From positions 1-64,000 of the forward strand of contig JAFJTR010000034.1 in the NCBI GenBank assembly GCA_022559985.1: a DNA stretch of 64,000 nucleotides, read 5' to 3'. Positions 42,761-54,265 of the stretch are shown here, one piece after another. Position numbers and translations under genes: made by a program. Source of the stretch: Parastagonospora avenae f. sp. tritici 18332-5. Lineage: Eukaryota; Ascomycota; Dothideomycetes; Pleosporales; Phaeosphaeriaceae. The notes under the pieces were generated by a model. The model was not told the DNA's origin. It saw nothing but the letters and a program-made list of their open reading frames with translations, and did no database searches. How positions within the stretch are numbered: the stretch's first letter is position 1; the number at the start of each line of letters is the position of its first letter.

Positions 42761-45700
42761 TGTGGAGAGTTGGTGACAGATCTATGTTTGTGATTGTTCT
42801 AAGAGGTAACGATATTTTGTAATGTTAACATAAAGTACGTCTTTGGGGTTTCTTTTGTAGAGAACTTGACGCTTCAGAACCCTCCCTGTAATGCCTGAGC
42901 ACCTCCGCATTCGATCGTGTGCTCACGAAGCATTACGCAGTTGATAAGTGATCGTACCAATCAAACTGGTGTGGATGTGGACCCCGCACCCCAACCGTGC
43001 GGTTGGACCCTGAGATCTCTATAGAAGACATGAAAGAGCCATCGAGCGCTCTGTAAGCATCTCTCCCATTGGTGTATTCTCTTCCTCAGGCTGACTGTTA
43101 ACCAGAGTTCCTGGTTTTAAAACGCCGCTGGGACCGAACCGCCCAGGAATACGATCTTGATGGCTTCTGGCTTTCATCAATATGCTGCTGACGATCTGGC
43201 CACATTGTGAAAATCACTAGATATCGACCCACTGTGGATTGCTGGCCCCAGGTTAACCTGCATCAATGCCTGGGAATCCATCAAGTCGGAGGAACGAGGC
43301 CAGTATGCAGGCAGGATGGAGCTAGCGTTTGGACGTTGCCGGTTCGGGGAAACAGAATGCCGCTGCTAGTTCGAACAAATCATGAAAGGCTGGCGATGTT
43401 CCGAGTGGTGACGGTGAGGACGATCATTGTGGGATGGACAGGCCTGCATTGTTGCGATTCGTGGCGTGCATGACTTGACGGTAAAGCTCATTGATGATGC
43501 CTTGATGAGCCTCAGGCATCGCCTGTGCGAAGTCTTCTTCCATCGTAGCCATCATTGCACGCTTCAAGAAAGAAACCTGAGTGTGGAATGCCAGGTGATG
43601 TCAGACTGGATGATACTTGATACACTGCTTCCTGCACAACCGCACCATGACCCTGACGATCATCCTCAGCATGAAGTCTTGTCAAAGCTTGACGTCATGG
43701 AGGCTTAGGGCTTAGTCACACAACTGGGATGCCGCATCACGTGTACGATGCAGAGATGCCCGTGCCTCGCTAAAGCTGCCCTAGTCCGGAGCCGTTGTTT
43801 TGCCGCTCCGGAGAGAGTTTTCTTGGAGAACGAATCTGCTGCCTCAATTGCACCCTCCTTTACACCACCGCGACACAGATGTCGATCGAAGACGCGAGAC
43901 TCCACAAAAGAGGCAAATTATGGCGAGTAATTCGAAACTCTCTGAACGAAGGCGGGAAGTAAGCTCTAGATGTACTGGACGCCTCGAGGCTCCCACAGGT
44001 CGGGCATAAGGGCTGATCCCTTCGGGAACAACACAAGACGGACGGACAGGTACACGCACGTACTGTATCTCCTGCATCGGAGTCGCCTCTCAAACGCGAG
44101 ATGGTTTCCGCATTGTTCTCAGAGCTTGCTTCGGGGACCCGTCCGTGGATGGCTCAAGATGCGATCTTCGGACGAGCTAAACCTCCGTCGAAGTTGTATT
44201 TGCACTGCCTCAACCCACCTCGCCATCAAGCTGCGTGCGCTTTGATCACTGTCTGCTTCAACCCAATAGTTGCAGCAACACAGGTATGTTGGTCTCTTTT
44301 AAGTCATCCCCCATCCTTGTCCAACATGATGAAAATCAATACAACATAAGCATAGTTCATCTTAGGTTTACTAGACCAATGAGGAACCAACAAGCATTGT
44401 CTTTCGCTCCTATCTGATTTACACCATCCTTGTTACCAAGTACAGTCAATGATTATGCATGCAAGATTACTGACCCGAATACAGACGCGACACGAATGAC
44501 TTCATTCGAGCCACTGTAGTGCAAGAGGTAAGTGGCGGTATGCCAGACCTTTGTGCTGGCAAGGCGTCGGCATGAGATAGTTTTTGGTTCCGCGCCGGTA
44601 CGCTGCTGCGGTACGTTGTGGAAAGGCAGCCGCCGACGCAAACTGTATCACTCAGGGTCCATCAAATGAGCGGCACTGTTACACCTTGCAGTGTGATGTA
44701 TGCAGGTGACCCCGTTCTCTTGGCGTAACCTTGCCGCCGCCAGACTCGACAATTTCACACAGACCGCACTCAGCATGTTGCATGGTGGCTCCAAATCATG
44801 CAAATTCCAACAGTGAAAAATGTTACTGCACTGTGTACATCGAAGATAGGGTCAACCTTGATAAGACCGGGGAAGGGCCGCCCGCTGTGCCCTTAGCCGA
44901 CGTTTGTGTCAATCAACTGTAATTGCGTGCCCAGTGCTGACCAACGGGAGCCGCTCGATTGTGGTATCCCTCGCCATAAGCCGCGGCAGGCTTTCGGGAG
45001 CGGACGATAAGCAGGTTCAAAACCGCCGTCAGAAGCGCCAGGTCAAGGATCTGCGGCGCTGTCGAGCCGCTCCTCCACCCGCGCACATCTCTTCCTGTTC
45101 AGTATCGATTTGCAGGGACCATCTCCTGAACAGCATTTGCATTTCGCCGACCGGGACGCGAATGCTTGCATTTACGAGCGTGAAGGCTTTTTCGAAGGGG
45201 ATACGAGACCGCTAGGTTCTCCTAGTGACACTGGATGATTCTGATAAGAAAGCACCCGTCCCTTCATCCCCGGCATCTGACTTTTTTTTGACCAATACCT
45301 CTTTCGACCGGTCTAACTTCGGTCTTATTGGTCAAGTCGGTGTGAACGGCCCACAGTATGCGTTGGCAGCCAAGCACGTCCATCCGGTGAGACTCAGCAC
45401 AGCCGCCCACTTTTCAATTCTGCCCAAACCCCCCTCCTCCCTCCTCTTTTCAACATACAACGACGACATTCGACGACCACTACTCCACGCGCAAAGTACT
45501 TGTCACCACTACTTGCGACGCTACAACTCCATACAACAACACTTTCCACACAAATAAACAAGAGCAACCGCTCAGAATGACAATTCGGAGTCCAATTGGA
45601 GCCCTACCCAGGTACTTACCCAATGGTTTTTTTCCAACGCGTTTGCTTGCTTGATTCCGCATTTGTTTTCCTGCCACGCCAGCATGTATTGCGAAAGTCA

Positions 45701-46611
45701 TGTGTCTCCTATTGTCAAAATTTCATTTGTTCTTCGCCACTTTAGCAGCCCAGGCTATACAGGATCAACCACGGATGCCACAGGACATACTCCACAGGAT
45801 GACCACACGACATGGATCCACATAGGATACTCTCTTTCTGTTTCTACTCTAGGATTCCTGGTTTCTGGAAAGGGCCCTTGCCCTTGAGCTCGAAAAAACT
45901 GTTCGATGGATCAGTAGCCGTGCTGCCCAAGCCGTGCTTGTAGACTCGCGACATAGACATATCGACATGGCGATATCGAAGCTTCAATTAAGCTCTCGGT
46001 GCCTGTGGCTATCCAAGGACGTACGATAGAAGTGTGATCACCATCATCATCAGCGTGGTTCCGTTTCTCCGTACTCTGTCAACCTGCAATCCGCATGGAC
46101 CTCGTAGTCAGCTGTGGCGAAGTCGTTCAATTATGTTCTTGTTCGACAGAGACTAGCATCGCCAAAAATGTACACCGTACACTGGATCGTGCCTTGAGCT
46201 CCGCAAGCCCTGTGTGAAACTGAGCTTTGAAAACCTACCACAGGTCTTTCCACCGGACCACACCAGGAGGATGCTGAACTGGATGTCGCTGCTGCATTGA
46301 GGCCTACCTACGGGCGTTTGGAATTTGGATACCTCGGATGACCAAGTACGTACAGTAGGCTGACAACTGCCTATCCTGATATTCGCATTGATCTCGAACT
46401 AACTTGAAGCGTTTGATAAGGTAGAGAAGGATGTGATTGTATGACAACTGCATTCTCGAGGTACATCCCTGATCATTTTGCTATGGACACTGGCTCCTGT
46501 CCTGGCTACGACTTGATCGCCCTACTTTTGGAAACTTGACCTGGATACTGGATGACACTCTACGACAAAGGCATTTGCCAAGATGTCGAACTCACCATAA
46601 CTCTAGAACCC
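42761..46611. other. 3.85-kb gene-free interval, probable promoter and long leader of the C2H2 gene
   Basis: No convincing gene on either strand. At about 45410-45560 there is a strongly pyrimidine-rich tract followed by an A/C-rich segment (caacatacaacgacgacatt ... aaataaacaagagcaacc), a typical fungal core promoter and 5' UTR start, still 1 kb upstream of the C2H2 start codon. Several short upstream ATGs follow, one at about 45577 opening a ~25-codon frame. Confidence 0.45.
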
Positions 46612-48513
46612 ATGGAATTGGCTGGCCTTTCAATAGTCACCTCCACATCGAATCATACCAGGTGCGCTACATCTTCTCGACTCACATTTTCTTTCTGAAG
46701 CTAATCAATCGTGTGTGCAGGTCTTCACAATGTGGTTCTGGATACTAACGTGGCGCTTTCTTTTGTTCTCGATTTTACTTTACCTCTAAAGGAGTTTGGC
46801 TTTGGTTTTGTATTGGCACTAACCCCTGTTATCAGCGACTCTTTCTTCGACTCACCACCGGAGCTTGTTTCTTCCATATCAACAATCGCCGACTGGCGAA
46901 AGGATATCCCCACACCCATTGTCTCCGAGGAGGACTTCTTCTGCTCTTCGGACTTCCAGGACATGAGCGGCTCAGACACTATTTCTGAGTGCAGCATGGA
47001 CAGCGCATACCAAAGCCAGAGTGGAGCCAGCCGGCGCAGGATGAGGAAGTCAGATCCACACACTCAGGACAACCGTTCACGGTTGAACACGCAATTCATT
47101 AGCAGCGAGATGTACTCACCATCGATGAGCTCGGACAACTACAATGCATTCACTGACCAGGCCCTGGACATGAGCCACATGAGACCATCAACCGGCGCTT
47201 GGGAAGCACCGGAGGACTCGCTCGTATATGCTAATTACTCTGCTGGGCAGGACTTTTCCACCTATGCTACCACCAATGTCGCTCGATTCACACCTACACC
47301 GAACATTGGCGTATCGTCACCATGGGTTGCTGATGCATCGTTCCACAACGACCAGTTCAGCTTCACATATCCCACTCAGAGCCCTGCCGAGCTCATGTTC
47401 AGTGCTCCTGCACCCTCTCAACGACCGTGGAGCAACAGCCATTTCGAGTCTGTGGAACGTCCCAATGCTGTTCGCAGCTCATCATACACTCTCCCCCAAG
47501 ACTCACGGCGGACATCTGCACATGACGCCAACTTTGGTGCCTTTGTTGCAACCCCCACAAGCACAACCAGTGCCCAGTTTCCCCAGAGCGTCGAGTTTGA
47601 TCAAGCTAGGCTCCTGGACTCGAGGTAGGACAACTTGATCATGTTCTTTCTACGTTAGCCTAACAGTACCAGGAACGAAAATGAAGACGCTGTCTCAACG
47701 TCAAACCCCGCTCATATGCTTGAGGAGAATGACGAGACACTCTCTGCCTCAGAAGCCGCTGATATCAAGCTTGAGGAGGAACGCACAAAGGTTGCCCGCA
47801 GCCACCCGCTTTACCAACAGTTGCCCGACAAGGACGGCAAGTACCACTGCCCTGAGGAGGGCAAGGCTGGTTGCAGCCACAAGCCTACACCTCTGAAGTG
47901 CAACTACGAGTACGTCAAAATCGTGATAGAACAAAAGAATTGCTGCTAACAACAGTCTAGCAAGTACGTGGACTCGCACTTGAAGCCTTTCCGTTGCAAC
48001 AAGAAGACCTGCGTCGGAGTTCAATTCTCTTCAACTGCCTGTCTTCTACGCCATGAGCGTGAGGCTCACGGCATGCATGGTCATGGTGCGCGGCCTCACT
48101 TGTGCCACTTCCGTGACTGCGAGCGTGCTGTCCCCGGTCACGGCTTCCCCCGCCGCTACAACCTCTTTGACCACATGAAGCGTGTTCACCAGTACGATGG
48201 CCCTACCACTGAGCCTTCGCCTCCCACCATGCCCGGTCAGTCTCAGCGGAAGCCTGTCAGCCGTAAGCGCAAGGCTTCAGCCGAGGAGACTGGTGAGAAG
48301 CGACAAAAGGTCGTCAAGATCACCGCGGAGCAACAGCGCCAGCAAGCACGCGACCAACTCGCTCAACAATTCCTGAGCAAGAAGCAGCAGATCATCGACA
48401 TCCTCAGCAACCTGAGCAACCCAAACGACCTGCGCGACGACATTCAGCTCACCAAGGAGGTGGTGGGGCTGCACGATATTTGCGCCAAGTTCCGTGAGAA
48501 CTATGGCGGCTGA
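46612..48513 (+). CDS. C2H2 zinc-finger transcription factor
   Basis: Exons 46612-46661, 46836-47624, 47673-47909 and 47961-48513 give 542 aa. The short first exon (MELAGLSIVTSTSNHT) joins in frame to SDSFFDSPPELVSS; this start is a reasoned choice, and the first ATG inside exon 2 is only at 46963. The N-terminal half is Ser/Thr/Gln-rich. The DNA-binding part reads YHCPEEGKAGCSHKPTPLKC, CNYDKYVDSHLKPFRCNKKT, FSSTACLLRHEREAHGMHGH and HLCHFRDCERAVPG..RYNLFDHMKRVH, i.e. at least two atypical C2H2 fingers. A bipartite basic stretch (SRKRKASAEETGEKRQK) and a coiled-coil end (LAQQFLSKKQQIIDILSNL) follow. This pattern is widely conserved in Pezizomycotina; I give no gene name. Confidence 0.87.
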
Positions 48514-49710
48514 ATGAAGCATGTCACTGTGGACTCCGTCTGCTTTGACACCTGGTAAAGGTTTGTCACAAACACCCGGATTGTACCTGGATTATAATGG
48601 ATGGATACATGCCTCCTGCATGCTGATTTCACTGCGTTGCCCTGGATGGATTCCCGCAACCCAGCGGATGAAAATGGCCACACCTCCACTTGCCCATGGA
48701 TGGATACCTGTTCCCGGATGATTACCGACATGGCTGTCCCAAGCCAAGGATATGTCCCAGCCGTGGACGGGATTGCCCGATACCCTGATCGATCGCGTGG
48801 CGCGACGACGGGGATGCCTGCGGACAAAGGACTTCGGTCCGACTCATTGCAAGAGGATTGGCATGAGTATGCTTATTGTTGATGTATTAGATTGATAATT
48901 TGGTCCACTGTAGACCCTGTTTGTCATTGGTAACTGTATTTCGTTTGTTTTTTAGAAGAAAGAAGGGTAGAGGTCGAGCCGCACGATCGTCACCATTTCA
49001 GCTGCTCCTCAAACGTGCTGCTGGTGGGTGGTCGGTCGTAGGGTTGAGGCCATTTCATTGTAACTAGAGTAGACGCTGTCTCAACACATTAGCGCATAAA
49101 CTTTTGTTGTCCCCACTACATTTGTGACTGTATAGAGTAAACATATTGCATACACCCATTCCGACACAGAGCTTTGTTGCTTCGAAACCCCTATGGTACG
49201 ATGACGGCGAAGGTCGGCTGGCTCTTGATCGAAGATTCCAAATAATTCCATGCATTCTTGTCGTGAGCTAGGACTACACGTCCTGCATACCCCAATTTGG
49301 GTACCACCGCCGGCGCTACGGCAGCAATTCGTGCGCGTCTGTCTTGACTTGGCTTACTATTAGAGAGCAACTGCTGTCTTACACATAAGCCTAAATAGAC
49401 TCAACACTTGATGAGTACGCTCCGAGCAGCGAAAACAACCTCGAAGGTGGACAGCTGAACTGAATTAATCTTGCTTCGTGGATGGTGAGGACTGTGAGGC
49501 ACAACGCGCACGAATTATTGCTGCACCTGTTGACGTCATTGCTCACGCCCCACTTGCCCACCACTTCCGCGCGACGTTTTGTCGGTGTACCCAGCACGGC
49601 TTAAGCCGAGGTAGTATATTGAAATCTGCAGTGAAGGACGCTGTGTCGTGTGTGACTTTGTAAGCTGTACGCGGGCTAGAATCCAACCTCCTTCGGGCTC
49701 TTCACATGAC
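48514..49710. other. Intergenic with MITE copy B
   Basis: 1.2 kb. Tandem-like ggatggat/ggatacct fragments occur in the presumed 3' UTR (48590-48720). MITE B occupies 49304-49532. No gene. Confidence 0.4.
49304..49532. mobile_element. MITE copy B
   Basis: About 229 bp. Right end cgcgcacgaattattgctgc followed by acctgttg; left end gctacggcagcaattcgtgc followed by gcg (with a 3-bp gap relative to the right repeat). The interior is shared with copy C in the same orientation and with A and D in reverse. Confidence 0.8.
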
Positions 49711-50532
49711 ATGATTCGAGCGGCGAGCACAGCCCCGCGACGCATCCTTGCGACGAGTTTGCGGATCAGACATAAACACCTGACACCACCTCTCACTACT
49801 CGCCTTTGTGTACCTGTTGTAACTCCTACTACGCGAACGTATACACCGCTGCGACGAGCTACATACGCAACCATGTCTTCCGCAACTTCCTTCTTCGACT
49901 TTAAGCCCGCGGACAGTACGTTGCTCTCCTGCCACGAAACACCCCGCCGGCATATACACGCACTTGTACAGGTCGCCCCGCTAACACAATGGAATAGAGA
50001 AGGGCCAACCCTACGACCTGGCAAAGCTGAACAACAAAGTCGTCCTCGTCGTCAACACCGCCTCCAAGTGCGGCTTCACACCGCAATTCGCCGGCCTCGA
50101 GAAGCTCTACAAGGACCTGAAGGCGCAATACCCCGATGACTTTGAGATCCTCGGATTCCCTTGCAACCAGTTTGGCGGACAGGACCCTGGATGTGAGTGT
50201 CCCCTACCCTCTCCTCACAACAACCCCTCTAGTTCAGTCGCTAACACATGCCCCCAGCAAACGACGACATCCAATCCTTCTGCCAAGTCAACTACGGCGT
50301 ATCCTTCCCCGTGCTCGGCAAAGTCGATGTCAACGGCGACAAGGCGGACCCGGCGTTCGAGTGGCTGAAGAACGAGAAGCCTGGGCTCATGGGCCTCAAG
50401 CGCGTCAAGTGGAACTTTGAAAAGTTCTTGATTGGCCGCGATGGAAAGGTCAAGGGACGGTGGGCGAGCACGAAGAAGCCTGAGGATCTGAAGGCGGATA
50501 TTGAGAAGGAGATTAAGGCTGGAAAGGCTTAG
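49711..50532 (+). CDS. Glutathione peroxidase-like thiol peroxidase, possible dual targeting
   Basis: Exons 49711-49915, 49998-50192 and 50258-50532 give 224 aa. The GPx fold reads VVLVVNTASKCGFTPQFAGL (peroxidatic Cys93), ILGFPCNQFGGQDPG (Cys124) and KWNFEKFLIGRDGKVKGRW. Cys replaces Sec, as in yeast Hyr1/Gpx3, and the family usually reduces hydroperoxides with thioredoxin. Starting at ATG 49711 gives a 54-residue Arg/Thr/Ser-rich, acid-free extension (MIRAASTAPRRILATSLRIR), a good mitochondrial presequence. A second in-frame ATG at 49873 (MSSATSFFDF) starts at the normal cytosolic position. Leaky scanning or two transcript starts could produce both forms. Confidence 0.93.
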
Positions 50533-50748
50533 ATGGCGGATAAGACGGTTATGAGTGGAGTAGAGTAAGAAGTGTGATACCAAAGCGATTTCCAAGAGAT
50601 GTCGATACCAAGCAATGAGATGTTCATGAAATGCGAGAAGCTCGCAGAGTTATTTTTGGTCGTTAATCGTGTCTAGTGTTATTTCATCGTACGCCTGCGT
50701 ACATAATGGGGTCTATGTCTATCCTCAGCAAGCTCTCCTCGTATATGC

Positions 50749-52074
50749 TTAATCGAAAGGCACCCTCCTCAATGCCTTTCCGACGCCCATCTTCCTCTCT
50801 TCACCCTCGGCACCGACCGCGGCTGGAACCCTGATTCCACAGCAATCTCCCCATCCCGCGTTCGCGTGTACGTGCCTCTTTCCTGCCTCGTCATCAAACA
50901 CCTTGACCTCTCCACCCTCAACTTCCTGCTCTTCGGGCTCCACGCCAGCCTCATCCTCGGTGCTCATGCCCTCTACCGGCTTGACCAACGACCCAAACAA
51001 GAAATGCTGCATGACAGGCAGCTTCTCGAGAATCTCCTTGCGGAACATCTTCCTCATGCCGCCCTCGATCTTGGCCCAGTTCTTGGCTGCGCTGACGTCG
51101 TCGAGCATGGGACTGTGCCAGCGCAGACCGTCGACGTTTTTGACGCTGTTGACAAAGGCGATCTGGTCCAGGTAGAGGTACTCCTTGCCCTCTTCCTCCA
51201 ATACCAGGGCGTTGTGTATCGATTTCGGCGTGATGTACGGGTGGTGCAGGAGCTGCGCGGCGCCGAACAGGAATGGGAGGAATTGGTAGTCGTCGAGACC
51301 CCAGACGCCGTGAGAGCCGGCGGGCTCGAGGTAGTAGCTTGACTGGATCTTGCGCATGACGCGCAGATAGGCAGGAAGGACAGTGAGGGCGAGCGCGGGA
51401 AAGGTGGAGGGTGGCAGGAGCGACAGGCGGTTCAGGCACAGCAGCCAGAGGAAGAAGTTGAGCTCATGACCAGAACCATAGTCGATGCGCCGCTTGTTTC
51501 CGAACGAGTGGGCGAGGTAGGTGGATATCTCGTCAACTAGCGGTTGGTCTGTGAGAGCGAGTTGCGCGTGCCATGATGGCAATGCCTTGTCCACCTCATC
51601 CAGATATGTGCGGAAGACGGGGTTACCGAAGCGCGAGCCTGTGTCTTCGGGTGGACATCGCTCAAGTATCGCCTCTGCTTGCGCCAGTATGTTCACGACC
51701 TTGTCCACGACGTCGGTCCTCTCGGTAGATTTGATACTGGACAAGGCTCGGTCACGGACTGAGTCTGCAATGCCAAACACAAATGCCTCGACCAGAGTGC
51801 ACGTTTCGCTTTTCAGAAATAGCTGATGGTCTTCGGGACTCAATATCCTCCTCGAAGGCCGCGTGTACTCATGGCCCTCGAGCTTCGGCGGCGCTGGTAG
51901 TGCAGGTGTGGGCGGGGGCGGGGCAGACGGCGCGTCGCGTGTGGAAGCGCGTTTGCGGGGGACAAGCTTCGGCAGCTTATTGCTAAGGTCTGGTGGCGGT
52001 GAAAGTATTTCCGGTTGCGTCATTGTGTGTTGTGGACTTGGTTCTGTGTTGCTGCATGGAGCTCCTTTGTGCAT
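50749..52074 (-). CDS. Serine/threonine phosphatase 2A activator (PTPA/RRD)
   Basis: Single-exon gene, 441 aa from ATG 52074; Met18 (52023, MTQPEILSPPP) may be the conserved start. After a Pro-rich N-terminus the PTPA fold begins: LEGHEYTRPSRRILSPEDHQ, GNPVFRTYLDEVDKALPSWH, ELSTYLAHSFGNKRRIDYGS-like region (ISTYLAHSFGNKRRIDYGSG), GHELNFFLWLLCLNRL, YYLEPAGSHGVWGLDDYQFL and PFLFGAAQLLHHPYITPKSI. Known role: ATP-dependent folding/activation of PP2A catalytic subunits with peptidyl-prolyl isomerase activity (yeast RRD1/RRD2). The acidic C-terminal tail (GVEPEEQEVEGGEV) is variable. The length and tail resemble the RRD1 form more than the RRD2 form, but the paralogue is not decided. Confidence 0.93.
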   Translation of the reverse strand: MHKGAPCSNTEPSPQHTMTQPEILSPPPDLSNKLPKLVPRKRASTRDAPSAPPPPTPALPAPPKLEGHEYTRPSRRILSPEDHQLFLKSETCTLVEAFVFGIADSVRDRALSSIKSTERTDVVDKVVNILAQAEAILERCPPEDTGSRFGNPVFRTYLDEVDKALPSWHAQLALTDQPLVDEISTYLAHSFGNKRRIDYGSGHELNFFLWLLCLNRLSLLPPSTFPALALTVLPAYLRVMRKIQSSYYLEPAGSHGVWGLDDYQFLPFLFGAAQLLHHPYITPKSIHNALVLEEEGKEYLYLDQIAFVNSVKNVDGLRWHSPMLDDVSAAKNWAKIEGGMRKMFRKEILEKLPVMQHFLFGSLVKPVEGMSTEDEAGVEPEEQEVEGGEVKVFDDEAGKRHVHANAGWGDCCGIRVPAAVGAEGEERKMGVGKALRRVPFD

Positions 52075-52211
52075 GTTGCGGACAGCGAGACCCCAGAAAG
52101 GTGATTGGTCATAGTTTCCCCAAACGCCATGTGTGACGTCTGAACTTCAACAAGGCCTCGACATTTGTCCAGCAACACGAGGCAGACACATTCACAACAA
52201 CAGAAACAAAT
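52075..52211. promoter_or_regulatory. 137-bp bidirectional promoter (PTPA / USE1)
   Basis: The two ATGs are 137 bp apart (188 bp if PTPA starts at Met18). No motif beyond a CA-rich leader (acattcacaacaacagaaac) before the USE1 ATG. Confidence 0.45.
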
Positions 52212-53190
52212 ATGGCGACTAGAACCAGATCACCCACAGGCTTCCCAGATCCGACTTCAATCAACCTCAACAGGCTGTTGTCCAGGCTGGAACGAATCGT
52301 GCTGGCAGAACCCACACCACAGCTGCGCAAGTCGAGCTACGAGCGGGCACGTATCAGTGCCGTAAGTGTGCCTCTATATTCTGACAGACTTATACTTTCA
52401 GTCTGTCTCATAAATTCATAGTCTCTAACACGGGATATAGAACATTGAACATGCGCGCACACTCCTCCTCAGTCTCGAACATTCCGCGTCCACCATTCCC
52501 TCCAAATCCAAGAAGAATGCGCTTCAAACAGACCTGCAGCAGAAGCGAGAGCTCATCAAACAGCTCAACCAGCGAATATCCGAGCTCAACCAGCTCGACG
52601 ACACAGAATCAGAAGCCTCGATCGACTCGGACGAAGAAGACGCAGACCAGTTCCCGTCCTACGCTCCACGAGTGCACGCAGATGCGGGGAGAGACGTGAC
52701 CACATCGAGTGAAGGCAATGAAGCGCTTCTGAACGCCGCAGAGAACTTCACCTCATCAATCCGGCGGAGAGGGAAGGCGGACGAGGCGCAAGGAGCGCAG
52801 ACAGCCAGCGGAAACTCCCTGTTCGGATCAAAGGCCTCGGCTACAACTGGCGACCCGAATCTGCCCCAAACGGAAGCGCTGCTCTCACACAACCGCAACG
52901 AGCAAGAGACGCTTACCTCGAGCCTCCTCGAGATGGCGAAACAGCTCAAGCAGCAGTCGGTGCACTTTGGGCAGACGCTGGAAGGCGACAAGGGCATACT
53001 AGACCGCGCCATATCAGGGCTGGACAAGAACCAGCTAGGCATGGATGCCGCGAGTCGAAGGATGGGCACCTTGAGGAAGATGACCGAGGGCAAGGGCTGG
53101 TTTGCCAGGCTGAAGCTGTACGGCATGATCTTCGGGCTGTGGCTGGTGGCGTTCGTCATTGTCTTTGTTGGGCCGAAAATCAGGTTCTGA
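52212..53190 (+). CDS. USE1: SNARE protein USE1-like, ER retrograde traffic
   Basis: Exons 52212-52361 and 52441-53190 (79-nt intron) give 299 aa. The N-terminal helical region (INLNRLLSRLERIVLAEPTP; NIEHARTLLLSLEHS) is followed by a charged linker. A Qc-type SNARE helix lies at residues ~215-270 (LSHNRNEQETLTSSLLEMAK, ILDRAISGLDKNQLGMDAAS). A short basic stretch precedes the C-terminal anchor LYGMIFGLWLVAFVIVFVGP. Known role: ER-resident SNARE acting with Sec20, Ufe1 and Sec22 in Golgi-to-ER fusion. The ATG is the first in frame after a short leader. Confidence 0.9.
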
Positions 53191-53430
53191 AGCAGCCAGC
53201 TCAATCACTTCAATGCCATTTATCGAGTGTGCCATACGCACACATGTCCATAGATGGGAGCCTCGCAGTGTCGGCAGGCCAGCGATCTGGACCCTGCGCC
53301 ATCTCGGATGCTTGCATTAGCGCCGATGGTCTCTTGTGGAGCTACAGCTTGAGAGCGACAACACATCACAAAGCATCAATTGGGACCCATTCGCATCCTT
53401 AGCTCTCATTCTTTCTGCTGTCGCATCGCA

Positions 53431-54265
53431 ATGGCTGCCATGGAGATGTTCTCGCTGGGCTCGCGCTGTACGTCCATCACCCAGCCCACGTCCAACTGAG
53501 CTATGTATCGACTAACACGCCTCTACAGCCCTCAACCACGCCTCCAATGACACAGAAGCCGAATATGATCGTCTGCGCGACCTCGCGCGCCAAGAAGCCG
53601 GCAAACGCAGCTCCTGCTTTGACCGCGCCCACCAGGCCTACGAGTCCGGCGACGGCGCACGCGCCCACGAACTCAGCGAAGAAGGCAAGCAACATGCAGC
53701 CAAAATGGAACAATACAACCGCCAAGCGCGCGACTATATTTTCCGCGCCAACAACGAGTCTGGACGCGTCGCGGGCGATACCATTGACTTGCACGGCCTG
53801 TTTGTCGAAGAAGCCGAAGACGTGCTAGAAGAGCGCATCAAGGCAGGCAGGCAGCGTGGAGAGACCCATTTGCATGTTATTGTCGGCAAAGGCAACCACT
53901 CTCCAGGGCATATCCAAAAGATCAAGCCGAGAGTAGAGCAAGTTTGCCGAGAGCTCGGTCTACAATATAAGACGGAGGCCAATGAAGGACGCATCTATGT
54001 GAACCTTCAAGGTGGAAATGTTGATCACATGCCACCGGCACCCCAAGCGCCGAACTATGGCGGCTATCCAGGCGGCCATGGTGGTCAGCAACACGGCGGA
54101 CAGCAGCATGGCGGACAGCAACATGGCGGTCAGCAGCATCACGGTGGACAGCAGCATGGTGGACAACAGCAGCAGAACCAGAACGGCAACGACGAGATCG
54201 AACAGATGGTCAAAAAGGGCTTGCCCAAGTTGCTCAAGAAGTTGGGCTGCTGTACGGTCATGTGA
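53431..54265 (+). CDS. DUF1771-Smr domain protein with GGQQH repeats and CaaX-like end
   Basis: Exons 53431-53467 and 53529-54265 give 257 aa. The 12-codon first exon joins as SRSLNHASNDTEAEYDRLRD. DUF1771 (residues ~20-85, RQEAGKRSSCFDRAHQAYES) precedes an Smr domain (residues ~95-180) with TIDLHGLFVEEAEDVLEERI and HVIVGKGNHSPGH, the LDLHG and H-x-I-x-G-K-G-x-H-S signatures of the Smr nuclease fold. A Gly/Gln/His tail contains about five GGQQH units, and the protein ends LGCCTVM. The last four residues fit a CaaX prenylation box (X = Met, farnesyl-type) with an extra Cys before it. Known relatives bind or cut RNA/DNA; cellular role in fungi is unclear. Confidence 0.88.
54079..54170. repeat. 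Coding minisatellite (GGQQH)n
   Basis: About six imperfect copies of a 15-bp unit (ggcggacagcagcat and variants), inside the Smr gene. In-frame copy-number change would alter only the length of the Gly/Gln/His tail. Confidence 0.8.

Noticed and set aside
50866..51342. 158-codon plus-strand frame opposite PTPA
   Set aside because: Shadow of the conserved PTPA coding sequence.
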